DNA of 57,166 nucleotides from Alphaproteobacteria bacterium (GCA_947488275.1 CANKZX010000004.1:1-57166), one strand, 5' to 3'; shown: positions 28,206 to 38,009, counted from the first letter of the stretch. A program made the numbers and translations. The notes: generated by a model from the sequence alone, not told the origin.

Positions 28206-28774
28206 GGCACAGTAGTTTCTGCAACAGGAGATGGCGTTGCCGCAGGCGTCCCCTTTGATTCAGCATTATTAATATGCCGACGATGGGGCGAACGCATCAC
28301 ACGGCGTCTTGGCGTACGCACCTCAGATGGCACAACAGGCACATCACCATCGCTTTGTACAGCATCACTAACGGGTTCCTCATTATTCGTTTCAACAGAA
28401 ACAACCTGAGTCGCTGCGACTTGATTTGCACTAGCTTGCGCATTTCGTTCAGCTGCTTGCTGCTGTTGCGCGGCAAACCGTTGCTGCTGGCTTTGCTGCA
28501 CATCATTATCATAACGAATGCGATCATTAAGTTGACGCAAATAATGTTCAGCATATTGGAAGTAACCTTCCGCCTCAACACGATCACCAAGACTCAATGA
28601 TTCACGGGCTAATGTCGCATATTTTTCATGCATTTGCTGGTAATAACTACGATTTTTAAGACGAACCTCATTACGATCATCATATTTTGAATGTTGGTTC
28701 GGATTCGAATGCCCATTTTGATGCGGACGATTCATTTTCATGCCACTTGGACGTGGACGACTACGTTTAATCAT
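28202..28774 (-). CDS. DUF4167 protein
   Basis: 190 residues. The N-terminal DUF4167 core (RNRSYYQQMHEKYATLARE-like block, SLGDRVEAEGYFQYAEHYLR) is typical of alphaproteobacteria. A Gln/Ala-rich middle and a Pro/Ser/Arg-rich end follow (RTPRRRVMRSPHRRH), suggesting an unstructured, possibly RNA-binding tail. It overlaps era by four bases. Role unknown. Confidence 0.9.
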   Translation of the reverse strand: MIKRSRPRPSGMKMNRPHQNGHSNPNQHSKYDDRNEVRLKNRSYYQQMHEKYATLARESLSLGDRVEAEGYFQYAEHYLRQLNDRIRYDNDVQQSQQQRFAAQQQQAAERNAQASANQVAATQVVSVETNNEEPVSDAVQSDGDVPVVPSEVRTPRRRVMRSPHRRHINNAESKGTPAATPSPVAETTVP

Positions 28775-28984
28775 ATATCTATAATATTTCGCTTATTGTT
28801 GATCTGTTTACTAAAATTGAATACGTGTATATTTAAAAATCCATAACAAACACTGTGATGGATACCGTTAAAACTCGTTCTTCGATGATTCTAATGAATC
28901 AAAAAAACGTAACCTCATTAACACCTAAAAAAGGAGAAATGACTAAGGAACGATGCAAAAATAAATTACACGATTTAAACCCAC

Positions 28985-29068
28985 CGTCATCACGAAAAAG
29001 CCGAAGGCTTTTGTGGTGAATCCAGGGTTGTTTTCCTGGATGACCACGACCTTCGGGCTCGCCATGAC
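28985..29068. repeat. Composite palindromic repeat, two units
   Basis: Unit A (28985-29025) starts CGTCATCACG, has the tip AGCCGAAGGCT and ends at CCAG. Unit B (29036-29068) starts CTGGATGACC, has the tip ACCTTCGGG and ends CTCGCCATGAC. The same two units recur at 53051-53195 in reverse orientation. The surrounding gap (28775-29237) holds no convincing gene; a 26-codon frame at 28939-29019 has a good AAGGAG but runs into unit A. Confidence 0.75.
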
Positions 29069-29237
29069 AAGGAAAACAGAAAGATAATCGTGCTGCTTAT
29101 TTTTGCACAAATCCTAACGTTTATAAAATAACATGAAGACACATAAAGCCTATTCACATTATCATCGCTCTATACTATTCTTATCTAACGCGAAGTTGCG
29201 ACTTTTTACAACATATTTTTTTGAAAAGATTCATTTT

Positions 29238-30212
29238 ATGACACGCACAGCTGTTGTTTTATTAAATTTAGGGGGACCTGACGCCTTAACAAACGTCAAA
29301 CCATTTCTATTTAATTTATTTAATGACCCCGCTATCTTACGCATGCCAACGGTATTTCGCTATTTGCTTGCCAAACTAATATCAACGCTTCGTGCGAAAA
29401 AGGCGCAAGGCATTTATGAACGTCTTGGCGGCAAATCACCATTGCTTGACAACACAATCGATCAAAGCAATGCACTGCAACAGACCTTGCAAACACATGG
29501 AATCGATATAAAAACCTTTGTATGCATGCGTTATTGGCATCCAATGGCACCTGAAGTTGTTAAAGATGTCCATGCTTTCTCACCTGACACAATTATATTA
29601 CTCCCCCTATACCCTCAATTTTCAACGACAACAACTGAATCATCCTTTAATGATTGGCAGACGGCATGGCAAAACGCGGGACTTTCCTCCGTCCCCACAC
29701 AAACGATTGATTGTTATCCGATTGATCCATTACTCATTCGTGCTTTTACACAGCTCACCCTACCTGTCATCAAGGAAGCAGCAACATATGGAAAACCACA
29801 TGTTCTTTTTTCAGCCCACGGTCTGCCGCAGTCCGTCATTGATGCAGGCGACCCCTACCAACATCAAGTTGAGCAAACTGTACAACACATTAGCCTTTCC
29901 CTCAAACAGCAGCTTGGCGATACATTTGATACAACGATCTGTTATCAAAGCCGCGTAGGACCTAAGAAATGGCTTGAACCAGCAACAGATGTTGTTATTA
30001 AAACAATAGCAGCGCAAGGAAAGCCTATCGTTATTGTGCCTGTTGCTTTTGTGTCAGATCATTCTGAAACCCTTGTTGAACTTGACCAAGATTATCGTGA
30101 TCTTGCAACAACAAAAGGCGCCCCCTTTTATGGACGCGTCCCCAGTCTTGCGTGTCACCCTGACTTTATTGCAGCCTTAGCAGAACGTGTTATCAAAACA
30201 CTCAATAAGTAG
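29238..30212 (+). CDS. hemH: Ferrochelatase HemH
   Basis: Inserts ferrous iron into protoporphyrin IX, the last step of heme synthesis. The start is taken at the ATG giving MTRTAVVLLNLGGPDAL, the usual ferrochelatase opening; an upstream in-frame ATG at 29133 would add a poorly conserved 35 residues. Key blocks: FVCMRYWHPMAPEVV, FSAHGLPQSVIDAGDPY (active-site His), CYQSRVGPKKWLEP, and FVSDHSETLVELDQDY (His and Glu near the metal path). hemD, a hemY homologue and their neighbours lie about 3-6 kb downstream. Confidence 0.95.
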   Translation: MTRTAVVLLNLGGPDALTNVKPFLFNLFNDPAILRMPTVFRYLLAKLISTLRAKKAQGIYERLGGKSPLLDNTIDQSNALQQTLQTHGIDIKTFVCMRYWHPMAPEVVKDVHAFSPDTIILLPLYPQFSTTTTESSFNDWQTAWQNAGLSSVPTQTIDCYPIDPLLIRAFTQLTLPVIKEAATYGKPHVLFSAHGLPQSVIDAGDPYQHQVEQTVQHISLSLKQQLGDTFDTTICYQSRVGPKKWLEPATDVVIKTIAAQGKPIVIVPVAFVSDHSETLVELDQDYRDLATTKGAPFYGRVPSLACHPDFIAALAERVIKTLNK

Positions 30213-30219
30213 ACGTATC

Positions 30220-30882
30220 TTACCCATGACCAGCTAAGAACATAACAATTGACGCTAACGCATCATAAATAGGATACAAAATATAACCAAACAAATTTAT
30301 ATGAATACCAAAAGGGTTAAGCAAAAGTGGGAACATAATTAACCCCATTATGATCAGCATACCATAACGTTCTGTTTGTGCATAAATAATCGCTAATTTT
30401 TCTGGCAACATAGCCGCTAACATGCGCCCACCGTCAAGTGGCAATATGGGTAATAAATTAAATGCTGCCAAAACAAGATTAATGCGAATAAATGCGGTTA
30501 AAAACTGATCATTAAACGTCGCCTCACCCAAGCCAATTTTTATAACCATAATCGCAAACCATGCCAAAAATAAATTAACTGCGGGTCCTGCACATGCAAC
30601 CGAAAGTAAACCGAATCGTTTAGGATACAAACGACTAAAGTCTACAGGGACAGGTTTTGCCCAACCAAACATAAATGGTGCATGGGTTAACACCATCAAC
30701 CCTGGTAAAATAAGTGTTCCCAACACATCAATATGGGCAAGTGGGTTAAATGTTAGACGCCCTTCTCGTTTTGCCGTGTCATCGCCAAAGGCATACGCCG
30801 CCATACCATGCGCCGCCTCATGCGTTGTGATCGCGATTATAAGGGCTAAAAGATACGCTATAATTTCAGAAATAGATGACAT
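30220..30882 (-). CDS. Site-2 protease family (M50) membrane metalloprotease
   Basis: 220 residues with several membrane helices. The zinc-binding motif HEAAH is in the first helix (ITTHEAAHGMAAYAFGDD), and the third ligand is in NLLPILPLDGGRML, both in their expected places. This short class lacks PDZ domains and is widespread in bacteria, with unknown substrates. It converges with hemH and is separated from it by seven bases. Confidence 0.92.
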   Translation of the reverse strand: MSSISEIIAYLLALIIAITTHEAAHGMAAYAFGDDTAKREGRLTFNPLAHIDVLGTLILPGLMVLTHAPFMFGWAKPVPVDFSRLYPKRFGLLSVACAGPAVNLFLAWFAIMVIKIGLGEATFNDQFLTAFIRINLVLAAFNLLPILPLDGGRMLAAMLPEKLAIIYAQTERYGMLIIMGLIMFPLLLNPFGIHINLFGYILYPIYDALASIVMFLAGHG

Positions 30883-30904
30883 TTTATTTTTCTTTTATTA
30901 TACA

Positions 30905-30934
30905 CACAAAAAAACCCCACTTAATAAGTAGGGT
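30905..30934 (-). terminator. Terminator after rpmA
   Basis: On the minus strand ACCCTACTT, loop ATT and AAGTGGGGT (one G-U pair) are followed by a run of eight T. Confidence 0.8.
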
Positions 30935-30961
30935 CTTTTATTAAAAACAGCTAAACGATCA

Positions 30962-31213
30962 TTAAACCGTTACAGATACAAACGTGCGATCAAGACGCCC
31001 CTTTGAAAAGGACACAGCCCCTTCAACAAGTGCAAACAATGTATGATCTTTACCCATACCAACGTTATCGCCAGGGTAAAATTTCGTGCCGCGTTGACGA
31101 ACAAGAATATTACCAGCAAGTACTTGCTGACCACCAAAACGTTTTACACCGAGTCTTCTACCATCAGAATCGCGACCATTTCGGGTACTACCACCACCTT
31201 TTTTTGTTGCCAT
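30962..31213 (-). CDS. rpmA: 50S ribosomal protein L27
   Basis: 83 residues. The conserved start [20 protein letters not shown] and the core [18 protein letters not shown] are clear. It begins with Ala-Thr after Met and has no N-terminal pre-sequence. It follows rplU in the usual operon order and is closed by the terminator at 30905-30934. Confidence 0.98.
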   Translation of the reverse strand: MATKKGGGSTRNGRDSDGRRLGVKRFGGQQVLAGNILVRQRGTKFYPGDNVGMGKDHTLFALVEGAVSFSKGRLDRTFVSVTV

Positions 31214-31248
31214 TATTTATCTCCCTAAAACTATATATCACTCAACCG

Positions 31249-31563
31249 TTATGCAACAACGATATTGCTGACTCTTAAAATGGTCATCGGTTGACGATGT
31301 CCCTTTTTGCGACGGTAATTATGACGACGCTTTTTCTTAAATACAATAACCTTTGGCGCACGTGCCTGAGCCACTACCGTCGCCTGAACTTTAGCACCCA
31401 CAACAACAGGCTCACCCACTGTTGCTTTTACGCCATCAAATACCATCAATACAGTATCAAGTTCAATTGTTGAACCACTGTCACCTTCAAGTTTTTCAAC
31501 TTTGATAACGCTATTTTTTTCAACGCGGTATTGCTTGCCGCCAGTCTTAACAATCGCAAACAT
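31249..31563 (-). CDS. rplU: 50S ribosomal protein L21
   Basis: 104 residues. [17 protein letters not shown] at the start and [18 protein letters not shown] near the end are characteristic. First gene of the rplU-rpmA operon; the region upstream is shared with the divergent fliQ gene. Confidence 0.98.
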   Translation of the reverse strand: MFAIVKTGGKQYRVEKNSVIKVEKLEGDSGSTIELDTVLMVFDGVKATVGEPVVVGAKVQATVVAQARAPKVIVFKKKRRHNYRRKKGHRQPMTILRVSNIVVA

Positions 31564-31846
31564 GATTTAATTTCTTCCAAAAATTTTGTCGATAAAAATT
31601 ATGATTATCCCGTCAAAGATTTAAATGCAACAACAAGGAAAATTCCTTAAGCACAAAAACCTTAAACGTCACACACGATGAATACAATTCACAGAATGCT
31701 GTCGCATTATAGCACACATCGTACTAAAAATGAAATAAACATAACCACGTGTTTATAAAAAAATAAACACCTACAGTTTTTTCTATCGCAGATCACCAAT
31801 CTATGTCAAGATTTTTATAGTGATATTCAGAAAAAAGAGAGCGATT

Positions 31847-32113
31847 GTGCCACCCGAACAAGTAGGCGATCTCCTTCGAGAAACCATATTCATCATCTTA
31901 AAGCTCAGCACGCCATTGCTATTAACAGGGCTTGTGGTTGGCGTTATCATTTCATTAGTTCAGGCCATCATTCAGGTACAGGAACAAACCCTTACATTCG
32001 TCCCAAAGCTTTTCGCAATTTTCGCGTGCCTTATCCTATCAATGGGCTTCATGGCAAACCAACTTGTACGGTTCAGCGAACATATCTTCACAACCATAAC
32101 CAGGCTTGAGTAG
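31847..32113 (+). CDS. fliQ: Flagellar export apparatus protein FliQ
   Basis: 88 residues with two membrane helices (FIILKLSTPLLLTGLVVGVI and LFAIFACLILSMGFMANQL). The core VVGVIISLVQAIIQVQEQTL is the FliQ signature. The GTG at 31847 gives the usual length and follows AGAGAG; an upstream GTG at 31820 would add nine residues. fliR follows after seven bases. The type III secretion homologue (SctS) is an alternative, but FliQ fits better. Confidence 0.9.
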   Translation: MPPEQVGDLLRETIFIILKLSTPLLLTGLVVGVIISLVQAIIQVQEQTLTFVPKLFAIFACLILSMGFMANQLVRFSEHIFTTITRLE

Positions 32114-32120
32114 CCCTTTG

Positions 32121-32882
32121 ATGACCAATCATTTATTTATTACAGAGTTTATTCCTTTTTTCCTCGTCACATGCCGTGTCATTGGACTTTTCGTGAGCAT
32201 GCCCTTTTTAAGCCAAATCGAAATATCGGGACGCTTTCGCTTCTTTGCAGCACTTGGATTTGCATTTCTCATCACACCAGTACTATCCTTATCCGTTGAT
32301 GTTACAATGAATTTCACCACTATTGGCATTTATGCCGTACGTGAGATTTTTATTGGTTTTTTCATTGGCATGATTGGACGAACACTCTTGATGATTATGG
32401 ATATTGCAGGTTCAATGATCAGCACACAAATTGGATTATCCAGCGCCACCATTTTAAACCCAGGCTTTGCAAGCCAAGGCGCCCTCACCTCTCTCATTAT
32501 GGTATTATTTGGCACAGCCATCTTCTTATCCCTTGACCTTCACCATTTGATGTTTCGCGGCCTTGTGCAAAGTTATCACTTATTTCCCATCAACAAGCCC
32601 CTTATGATGGATGATATAACGAAAGGATATATTCAGCTTTTCTCAACGGTCTTTTGGATTGGCATTCAATTATCAACGCCATTCACAATTGCGTTTATCG
32701 TTATCCAAGTTTGTTTTGGATTGATGAACCGCATGATCCCCCAGATGCAAATATTTTTTGTTTCGTTACCTTTTCAAATATGGGCAGGGCTCACAATTAT
32801 GCTCCTTATAGGGGGCGCGATGCTCCTTAGTTTTGGCAAAACATTCGATCACGAATTTCGCACATTTTTCAGTTTAGGATAA
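32121..32882 (+). CDS. fliR: Flagellar export apparatus protein FliR
   Basis: 253 residues from the ATG at 32121; an in-frame TTG at 32106 is less likely. Several hydrophobic helices and FliR blocks are present (FFLVTCRVIGLFVSMPFLS, EIFIGFFIGMIGRTLLMIMD, GFASQGALTSL, MNRMIPQMQIFFVSLPFQI). It belongs to the export gate with FliP, FliQ and FlhB. flhB and other flagellar genes are not adjacent. Its 3' end overlaps the stop end of the converging hemY-like gene. Confidence 0.92.
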   Translation: MTNHLFITEFIPFFLVTCRVIGLFVSMPFLSQIEISGRFRFFAALGFAFLITPVLSLSVDVTMNFTTIGIYAVREIFIGFFIGMIGRTLLMIMDIAGSMISTQIGLSSATILNPGFASQGALTSLIMVLFGTAIFLSLDLHHLMFRGLVQSYHLFPINKPLMMDDITKGYIQLFSTVFWIGIQLSTPFTIAFIVIQVCFGLMNRMIPQMQIFFVSLPFQIWAGLTIMLLIGGAMLLSFGKTFDHEFRTFFSLG

Positions 32883-34235
32883 GATAAAAGGTGTTAACCC
32901 ACCATTTAACCGACTAAGCGGCGCTGATTCTGGTGCAACCCTTTTATGCCATTCAATACGTCCAAAATGCCCACACGATGTACAATAGGCATCCCATGTC
33001 GAAACACCATGACCACAATGTTGACATGACCAATCCCATTCATGATGAACGGTTTCTTTTTTCTGATGCCAAAAATCAGCCTTAAACGGTTGATCAGGAT
33101 ATTCACGCGCCTCAATTTCAGTCATTAATGTATAAACACTCATCGTTGGCATATCATGCAAGAGTGGCGCAATATGATGCCGTGCCTGCCCCCATAAATC
33201 AGCATCTAAGGCAGCCTTAGCCAACAGCCAATAACTTTCATCATGTTCTGGATGATGCACGGTCAATTTCACAATTTTTTGATAGGATTCAATCGCTGTT
33301 TTTGGTTGATGAATATGCAACCACGCCTCTCCAACTAACCGATGAGGCGCCACCTTAAATGTACGTTGCAACACACGAATTGCTTTATGTTTATGGTGAT
33401 GATTAAAAAGTGCATAGGCCAATGTCGTCGCAATAACAGGATTCGCTGGCAACACACTATGCGCCATCTTTAACACATCCAAACGTTCAGCATCCGTCAA
33501 TGTTACATGGGAATTATGTTTTAGTTTTATCCACAACAGTAACCCTTGATGATTCTGTGCACTTGATTTGGAAAGATGCCTGTAAAATGGCAGCATATCA
33601 ACAGCCGTATTATGGGTATCAATCAATGCCAACTTTAACGAATTAATCTCCAGTTGTTTTAATACCCACGGTGAATCAGGACGTATTTCATAAAGCTGAA
33701 GCAACGTTGCCTGCACACGCGTCCAGTCTTTGCGATCCATCGCCAACATTGCCGTTCCACGCAAGCCTAAAAAGCGCAATTGCTGATGTTCAGCCATCAA
33801 TGCGAATGTACTTTGCGCCAACGCAAAATCTTGATTTAAATAACTCGTTTGCCCTGTCAGAAAAAGAGCAAGTGGATGATTTGGTGATAACCCACGGGCT
33901 AAATCAGCGGCACTCTGCGCTTCATCAGGTTGTTGGGCTGCAATCGCTGTAAACCCTTCAATAACCACGTCTTCAAATTTCTTAATGCGCCGTTTTTGGA
34001 AAAATACTTTTGTGCGCCCTGGAATACCTGTAAACCAATGCCAGCATTGATATACAAAAATCAAAATAGCCATAATCCCAAAAAGAATCCCCAATAACAA
34101 AGCAATCGGCATGGTTGCCTTATAGCCAAACCATTGAAATGTAAATTCCCCTGGATATACAATAAAGAAGACAGCAAGCCCACAGATAAGCGCAAGCTTT
34201 AAAAAGAAACGGGTTCCATGAAGAATACGCATCAA
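32874..34235 (-). CDS. hemY: HemY-like membrane TPR protein with C-terminal zinc ribbon
   Basis: 453 residues. Two N-terminal membrane helices (LALICGLAVFFIVYPGEFTF and PIALLLGILFGIMAILIFVY) precede TPR repeats covering most of the protein. Near residue 410 is CQHCGHGVSTWDAYCTSCGH, a four-Cys zinc-ribbon end seen in alphaproteobacterial HemY proteins. This is the HemY tied to late heme steps by gene neighbourhood, not the Bacillus protoporphyrinogen oxidase of the same name. The start overlaps the end of the mic60-like gene by four bases. Confidence 0.85.
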   Translation of the reverse strand: MMRILHGTRFFLKLALICGLAVFFIVYPGEFTFQWFGYKATMPIALLLGILFGIMAILIFVYQCWHWFTGIPGRTKVFFQKRRIKKFEDVVIEGFTAIAAQQPDEAQSAADLARGLSPNHPLALFLTGQTSYLNQDFALAQSTFALMAEHQQLRFLGLRGTAMLAMDRKDWTRVQATLLQLYEIRPDSPWVLKQLEINSLKLALIDTHNTAVDMLPFYRHLSKSSAQNHQGLLLWIKLKHNSHVTLTDAERLDVLKMAHSVLPANPVIATTLAYALFNHHHKHKAIRVLQRTFKVAPHRLVGEAWLHIHQPKTAIESYQKIVKLTVHHPEHDESYWLLAKAALDADLWGQARHHIAPLLHDMPTMSVYTLMTEIEAREYPDQPFKADFWHQKKETVHHEWDWSCQHCGHGVSTWDAYCTSCGHFGRIEWHKRVAPESAPLSRLNGGLTPFILS

Positions 34236-35278
34236 CCAGCACCTTTCATGAGGAGTGGTTCAAGATGACGCTGCAAATGATCTATTTTCTGTTGGAGTGA
34301 CAACCTAGCGTCAGCTTCAACCAACCATTGATCAAATACAGGCTTTGCGTCAAACTCGTGTATTCGAATTTCTTTTATTGCTTTATCAAACTCTTGGCGT
34401 TCAATGAAATCAAGCGCATGATCAATTGATGCAATAATCGTCGCTTTTTTAGTAGGATCCGATGAAGCAACACTCCCCATATCCATGCGCTCAAAACGAA
34501 CCAATCGTTTTATTTTATACCATAAAACGTCCCACCATGATGCATGGTTCCAATCAATCACAATGCTACTTGTTTGCGTCAATTGTTCTTTAATTAACCG
34601 CAAATCACGCACCAATACGTCAAACGTTCGTGTTTCACGGGATGCACAATCGACCAGTGGATGCACAGCTAATAATAAATCCTTATTCGTACTCATGTAA
34701 GGTTTTAGGGCATGCAATTCTTTTTCAAACGATTCACCCTTTTGAACGCGCACCAATAATGCATGCCACGATACACCAAGCTCTGTCGATGGAACAGGCG
34801 CCATTGCTGGCTGACGATTTGCCTGAAGCTGACCTTTTAATGTCTTAACCTCCTCTGACAATGCCTGTACGCTCTCTTTTAAAGCAATAATTTCACTATT
34901 TGTTTTAAGTGATAAATCCGTCAATTGCTTACCTCTCTCCTCATGCAAAAGGTGAACACGTTCAAGTTCAGTTTTTATAAAGGGTATACGACTAACGGAT
35001 GGAAAAAGAAAATGCTCTACTTCAGTTTTAAAGGAACTAATTAAAACAAAAAATAAAGCACCTATACTTAAATTTACACCAAAAATCATCAATAAAACAT
35101 TAATAAATGAATGGATATTTACCTTTTTATGTAAATTATGAGCCTGTTTATTCAATTTATCCGCATAAACGTGCGCCTTTGTGTGATGTACCTTCTCAGC
35201 CGTTGCTTGATCGTTCCCCGTATCATCGTGCGATAGCGGCGCAACAACCTGATCTAACTCTTTTTCCATTATGTACAA
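34232..35278 (-). CDS. Mic60/mitofilin-like membrane protein
   Basis: 348 residues. A cytoplasmic N-terminus, one membrane helix (INVLLMIFGVNLSIGALFFV, about residues 60-80) and a coiled coil (about 100-150) are visible. The C-terminal helical region WWDVLWYKIKRLVRFERMD...IDHALDFIERQEFDKA resembles the mitofilin signature. Position between hemD and hemY is where alphaproteobacterial Mic60 genes lie. In other alphaproteobacteria Mic60 shapes inner-membrane folds and contacts the outer membrane. The protein is short for the family and similarity is by pattern, so moderate confidence. Confidence 0.65.
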   Translation of the reverse strand: MYIMEKELDQVVAPLSHDDTGNDQATAEKVHHTKAHVYADKLNKQAHNLHKKVNIHSFINVLLMIFGVNLSIGALFFVLISSFKTEVEHFLFPSVSRIPFIKTELERVHLLHEERGKQLTDLSLKTNSEIIALKESVQALSEEVKTLKGQLQANRQPAMAPVPSTELGVSWHALLVRVQKGESFEKELHALKPYMSTNKDLLLAVHPLVDCASRETRTFDVLVRDLRLIKEQLTQTSSIVIDWNHASWWDVLWYKIKRLVRFERMDMGSVASSDPTKKATIIASIDHALDFIERQEFDKAIKEIRIHEFDAKPVFDQWLVEADARLSLQQKIDHLQRHLEPLLMKGAG

Positions 35279-35988
35279 CCCTTAACGCTTTGCTTGTCTT
35301 TTAAAATAGCGATTAATTCGCTGGATGTCGATGCTATGTAAACATTTTTCCATAAATGCTTTGAAATAATGTCCGCAATTGCAGGACTAAGGCACAAGGC
35401 GACTATTGATGGCGTGAATGATAGAACGCTATGTGCACGTAATAAATCAAGCGTTATCAACGCACTTTTTTCTGAATAAAACGTAATTGCCTGAATCTCA
35501 TTTTTATGAAAAAGAGCGATTGTTTCATCTGCCCACTGCACCACGGGCACTGTTTTATACACGCAAAACGAATCAACAATCATAAAATCACTGCATTTAG
35601 CTGCTATATCCATTTTGATTGTCGCCCCGTGAAAATAGGCAACACGATCAAATGCAAACATTTTCAGGTAATTCACAATTCCCGCAGCACCAGGTGTTTC
35701 GGCGCAATGGACGATGCGAAAACCATATTCACGAGCAACCTCCGCCGACATGAAGCCCGCACAAAATAAGGGGATATCACGACGCACTGTCATCTCAACA
35801 AGGCAATCAATACCCGACATAGATGTTGTAATAAAAGCATCATAATGATCAAAATCAACTAATTCGAAAACAGGCATCATAACCGTCGTCATAACGGGGG
35901 CAATCCAGGTTAATACTTCATGAGTATCAGCAAGACGCTGCATACGTTCAGCCTGTTTTAGCGGGCGTGTGATCAATAATCGCTGCAT
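35269..35988 (-). CDS. hemD: Uroporphyrinogen-III synthase HemD
   Basis: 239 residues. HemD closes and inverts hydroxymethylbilane to give uroporphyrinogen III. The family has low sequence identity. Seen here: MQRLLITRPLKQAERM start, YDAFITTSMSGIDCLVE, a hinge between two similar lobes, ITFYSEKSALITLDLL, and VALCLSPAIADIISKH near the end. The tail overlaps the next gene by ten bases. Context with the hemY homologue supports the call. Confidence 0.85.
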   Translation of the reverse strand: MQRLLITRPLKQAERMQRLADTHEVLTWIAPVMTTVMMPVFELVDFDHYDAFITTSMSGIDCLVEMTVRRDIPLFCAGFMSAEVAREYGFRIVHCAETPGAAGIVNYLKMFAFDRVAYFHGATIKMDIAAKCSDFMIVDSFCVYKTVPVVQWADETIALFHKNEIQAITFYSEKSALITLDLLRAHSVLSFTPSIVALCLSPAIADIISKHLWKNVYIASTSSELIAILKDKQSVKGCT

Positions 35989-36285
35989 AATGTTGGGTTA
36001 ACTCCATTCCACCTCATTGAACCATTTCTCGATTAACAGATCAAGGAAAGCCTGTGATGAATACAGATATATATATGCATCTATCCAATAACTTTTTTAT
36101 GCCTTACTTTTATGCCTTACAAAGTTACTATCATTGCCTTTTTATCTTGTTGAACAACTTAAACGTTTGATACCTATCGAGGCGGTAACTGTAAAAAATT
36201 AATATTGCCTTTTTGATCCATTGATTTTCACCGCACAGATGACCTAAACTAACATTACTATATATAATTATTTTTGAGGTGTTTT

Positions 36286-36993
36286 GTGTCGCAGCGACGC
36301 TCCCAAGTCGAAATTATTCGCTTCGATCATGTAAGTTTATATTACCCATCGGGTGCACCTGTTTTTTATAACTTAAATTTCTCCTTTTATTCATCAGGAT
36401 TTTATTTTCTAACAGGGGCAAGCGGTGCAGGCAAAACATCCATGATGAAGCTTATTTATCGTGATTTAAAACCATCTGAGGGACTTGTCACCGTTTTTGG
36501 ACGCGATGTTACATCCCTTAGTAACGCCGAACTTCCTTTGTTTAGACAAAAAATGGGACTTGTGTTTCAGGACTGCCGTTTACTGCCACACCTCAGTGTT
36601 CTTGACAATGTCGCACTAGCTCTTCGTATTACAGGTATGGATTTAAAACGTGCACGCAATTATGGGAAAGAACTACTTTACTGGGTTGGCTTAGGTGATC
36701 ATTTAAATTACTTGCCCAATAGTCTATCCGATGGTCAAAAACAACGCGTTGGCATTGCACGTGCGGTTATCACACGACCACTCCTTTTACTTGCGGACGA
36801 ACCAACAGGCAATGTCGATGATAAAGCGGCTTTTAAACTGATGCAATTATTTGAAGAACTCAATAAAATTGGTACAACAATTTTGGTCGCAACGCATAAC
36901 CGAAGCTTAGTTGATTCGTTTAGTCATCCAGAATTGCATTTATCACAAGGACAATTATCCATTAATTATCCAAAGAATGCTCGTAGTGCTTAA
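36286..36993 (+). CDS. ftsE: Cell division ATPase FtsE
   Basis: 235 residues from GTG at 36286, chosen because GAGGT ends five bases before it; an upstream TTG is poorly placed. FtsE powers FtsX to activate peptidoglycan hydrolases at the septum. Walker A is GASGAGKTS, the signature LSDGQKQRVGIARA has Asp in place of the usual Gly, and Walker B is LLLADEPTG. The 297-base gap upstream separates it from the divergent hemD and shows no further gene. Confidence 0.95.
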   Translation: MSQRRSQVEIIRFDHVSLYYPSGAPVFYNLNFSFYSSGFYFLTGASGAGKTSMMKLIYRDLKPSEGLVTVFGRDVTSLSNAELPLFRQKMGLVFQDCRLLPHLSVLDNVALALRITGMDLKRARNYGKELLYWVGLGDHLNYLPNSLSDGQKQRVGIARAVITRPLLLLADEPTGNVDDKAAFKLMQLFEELNKIGTTILVATHNRSLVDSFSHPELHLSQGQLSINYPKNARSA

Positions 36994-37034
36994 ACGCGAA
37001 ACCATACAAAACGTTCAATAAAAAGGGAATGCAA

Positions 37035-38009
37035 ATGACAAAGAAAATCGAAAAACCTTCTTATGTCTTACGTGATATTCCACTTGACCAAGAATCTGGA
37101 AGACGTCACATCCCTGTGCTGATGGGATTATTGGTCTTTTTACTCATTATTGTTTTCACAGCCGCTATTACGATTGGTAGCGCGCTTCATAAATGGCAAA
37201 ATCCAGGTGGACAAAAAGTCACAATTGAAATTTTGGAAGGCAATACCGTAGCAGCATTAACACAAACAGGTGCATCTACCACCCCCATCTCTGCCGAACA
37301 AGCAGCCCTTACCCCTAACAATACCCCCATTGATATCGAGAAAATTAAAAATACCCTTCGCACCATACCAGGGGTATCGTCTTTTGAAGTTCTTGATCAT
37401 GAAAAGTTAATGTTATTATTGCAACCCTGGGTTGGTGATACTGGAAATTTAACAGACTTAAAAATGCCTCTTTTAATTGATGTTGAACTAGATACACGTG
37501 TACCATTTCAGGTATCGGAAGCGCATCGCATCTTAAGCCAGGTTGCCCCTGGTGTGCGTATTGAATCCCATGCAAAGTGGCAGCAAACACTTGTTACATT
37601 AGCGCAATCCCTTCGAGCGCTTTCCTACATCATTATCGGCTTTATTGCCTTAACAATTTTTGTGATTGTCAGCCTTATGACACGAGCATCGCTTAATGTG
37701 CACAGCGATATTATTAACGTATTACGCTTAATGGGTGCCCGAAATCGCTATATTGCCAGCTATTTTCAAAATAGTTCTTTTTGGTTATGCCTGAAAGGGG
37801 GTGCAATCGGTCTTCTAGCAGCCATTCCAACCGTTATCTTTATGGGATGGCTATCACGCCACCTTGGTATGCCTAAATTCTTTACAGCTGAACCTGCAAC
37901 GGGCGCATGGGTTTTTATTTTGCTTCTTCCCATTATGATAGCATGTGTGGGGATGCTTGTCTCACGCCTGGCTGTCATTGGCACGTTGATGCGACTTGAT
38001 GCAGCATGA
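37035..38009 (+). CDS. ftsX: Cell division membrane protein FtsX
   Basis: 324 residues. An N-terminal helix (IPVLMGLLVFLLIIVFTAAI), a periplasmic domain (about residues 55-185) and three C-terminal helices, with LRLMGARNRYIASYFQN between them, give the FtsX layout. The second ATG (37035) is preferred because GGGAA sits five bases before it. The stop overlaps the next start by four bases (ATGA). Confidence 0.93.
   Translation: MTKKIEKPSYVLRDIPLDQESGRRHIPVLMGLLVFLLIIVFTAAITIGSALHKWQNPGGQKVTIEILEGNTVAALTQTGASTTPISAEQAALTPNNTPIDIEKIKNTLRTIPGVSSFEVLDHEKLMLLLQPWVGDTGNLTDLKMPLLIDVELDTRVPFQVSEAHRILSQVAPGVRIESHAKWQQTLVTLAQSLRALSYIIIGFIALTIFVIVSLMTRASLNVHSDIINVLRLMGARNRYIASYFQNSSFWLCLKGGAIGLLAAIPTVIFMGWLSRHLGMPKFFTAEPATGAWVFILLLPIMIACVGMLVSRLAVIGTLMRLDAA

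Noticed and set aside
28939..29019. 26-codon frame (MTKERCKNKLHD...) with a good AAGGAG
   Set aside because: It ends inside a palindromic repeat and has no recognisable similarity; it may be a broken remnant but cannot be supported as a gene.
35989..36285. Possible small gene or RNA between hemD and ftsE
   Set aside because: Only AT-rich sequence without a clear hairpin, RBS or frame was seen.
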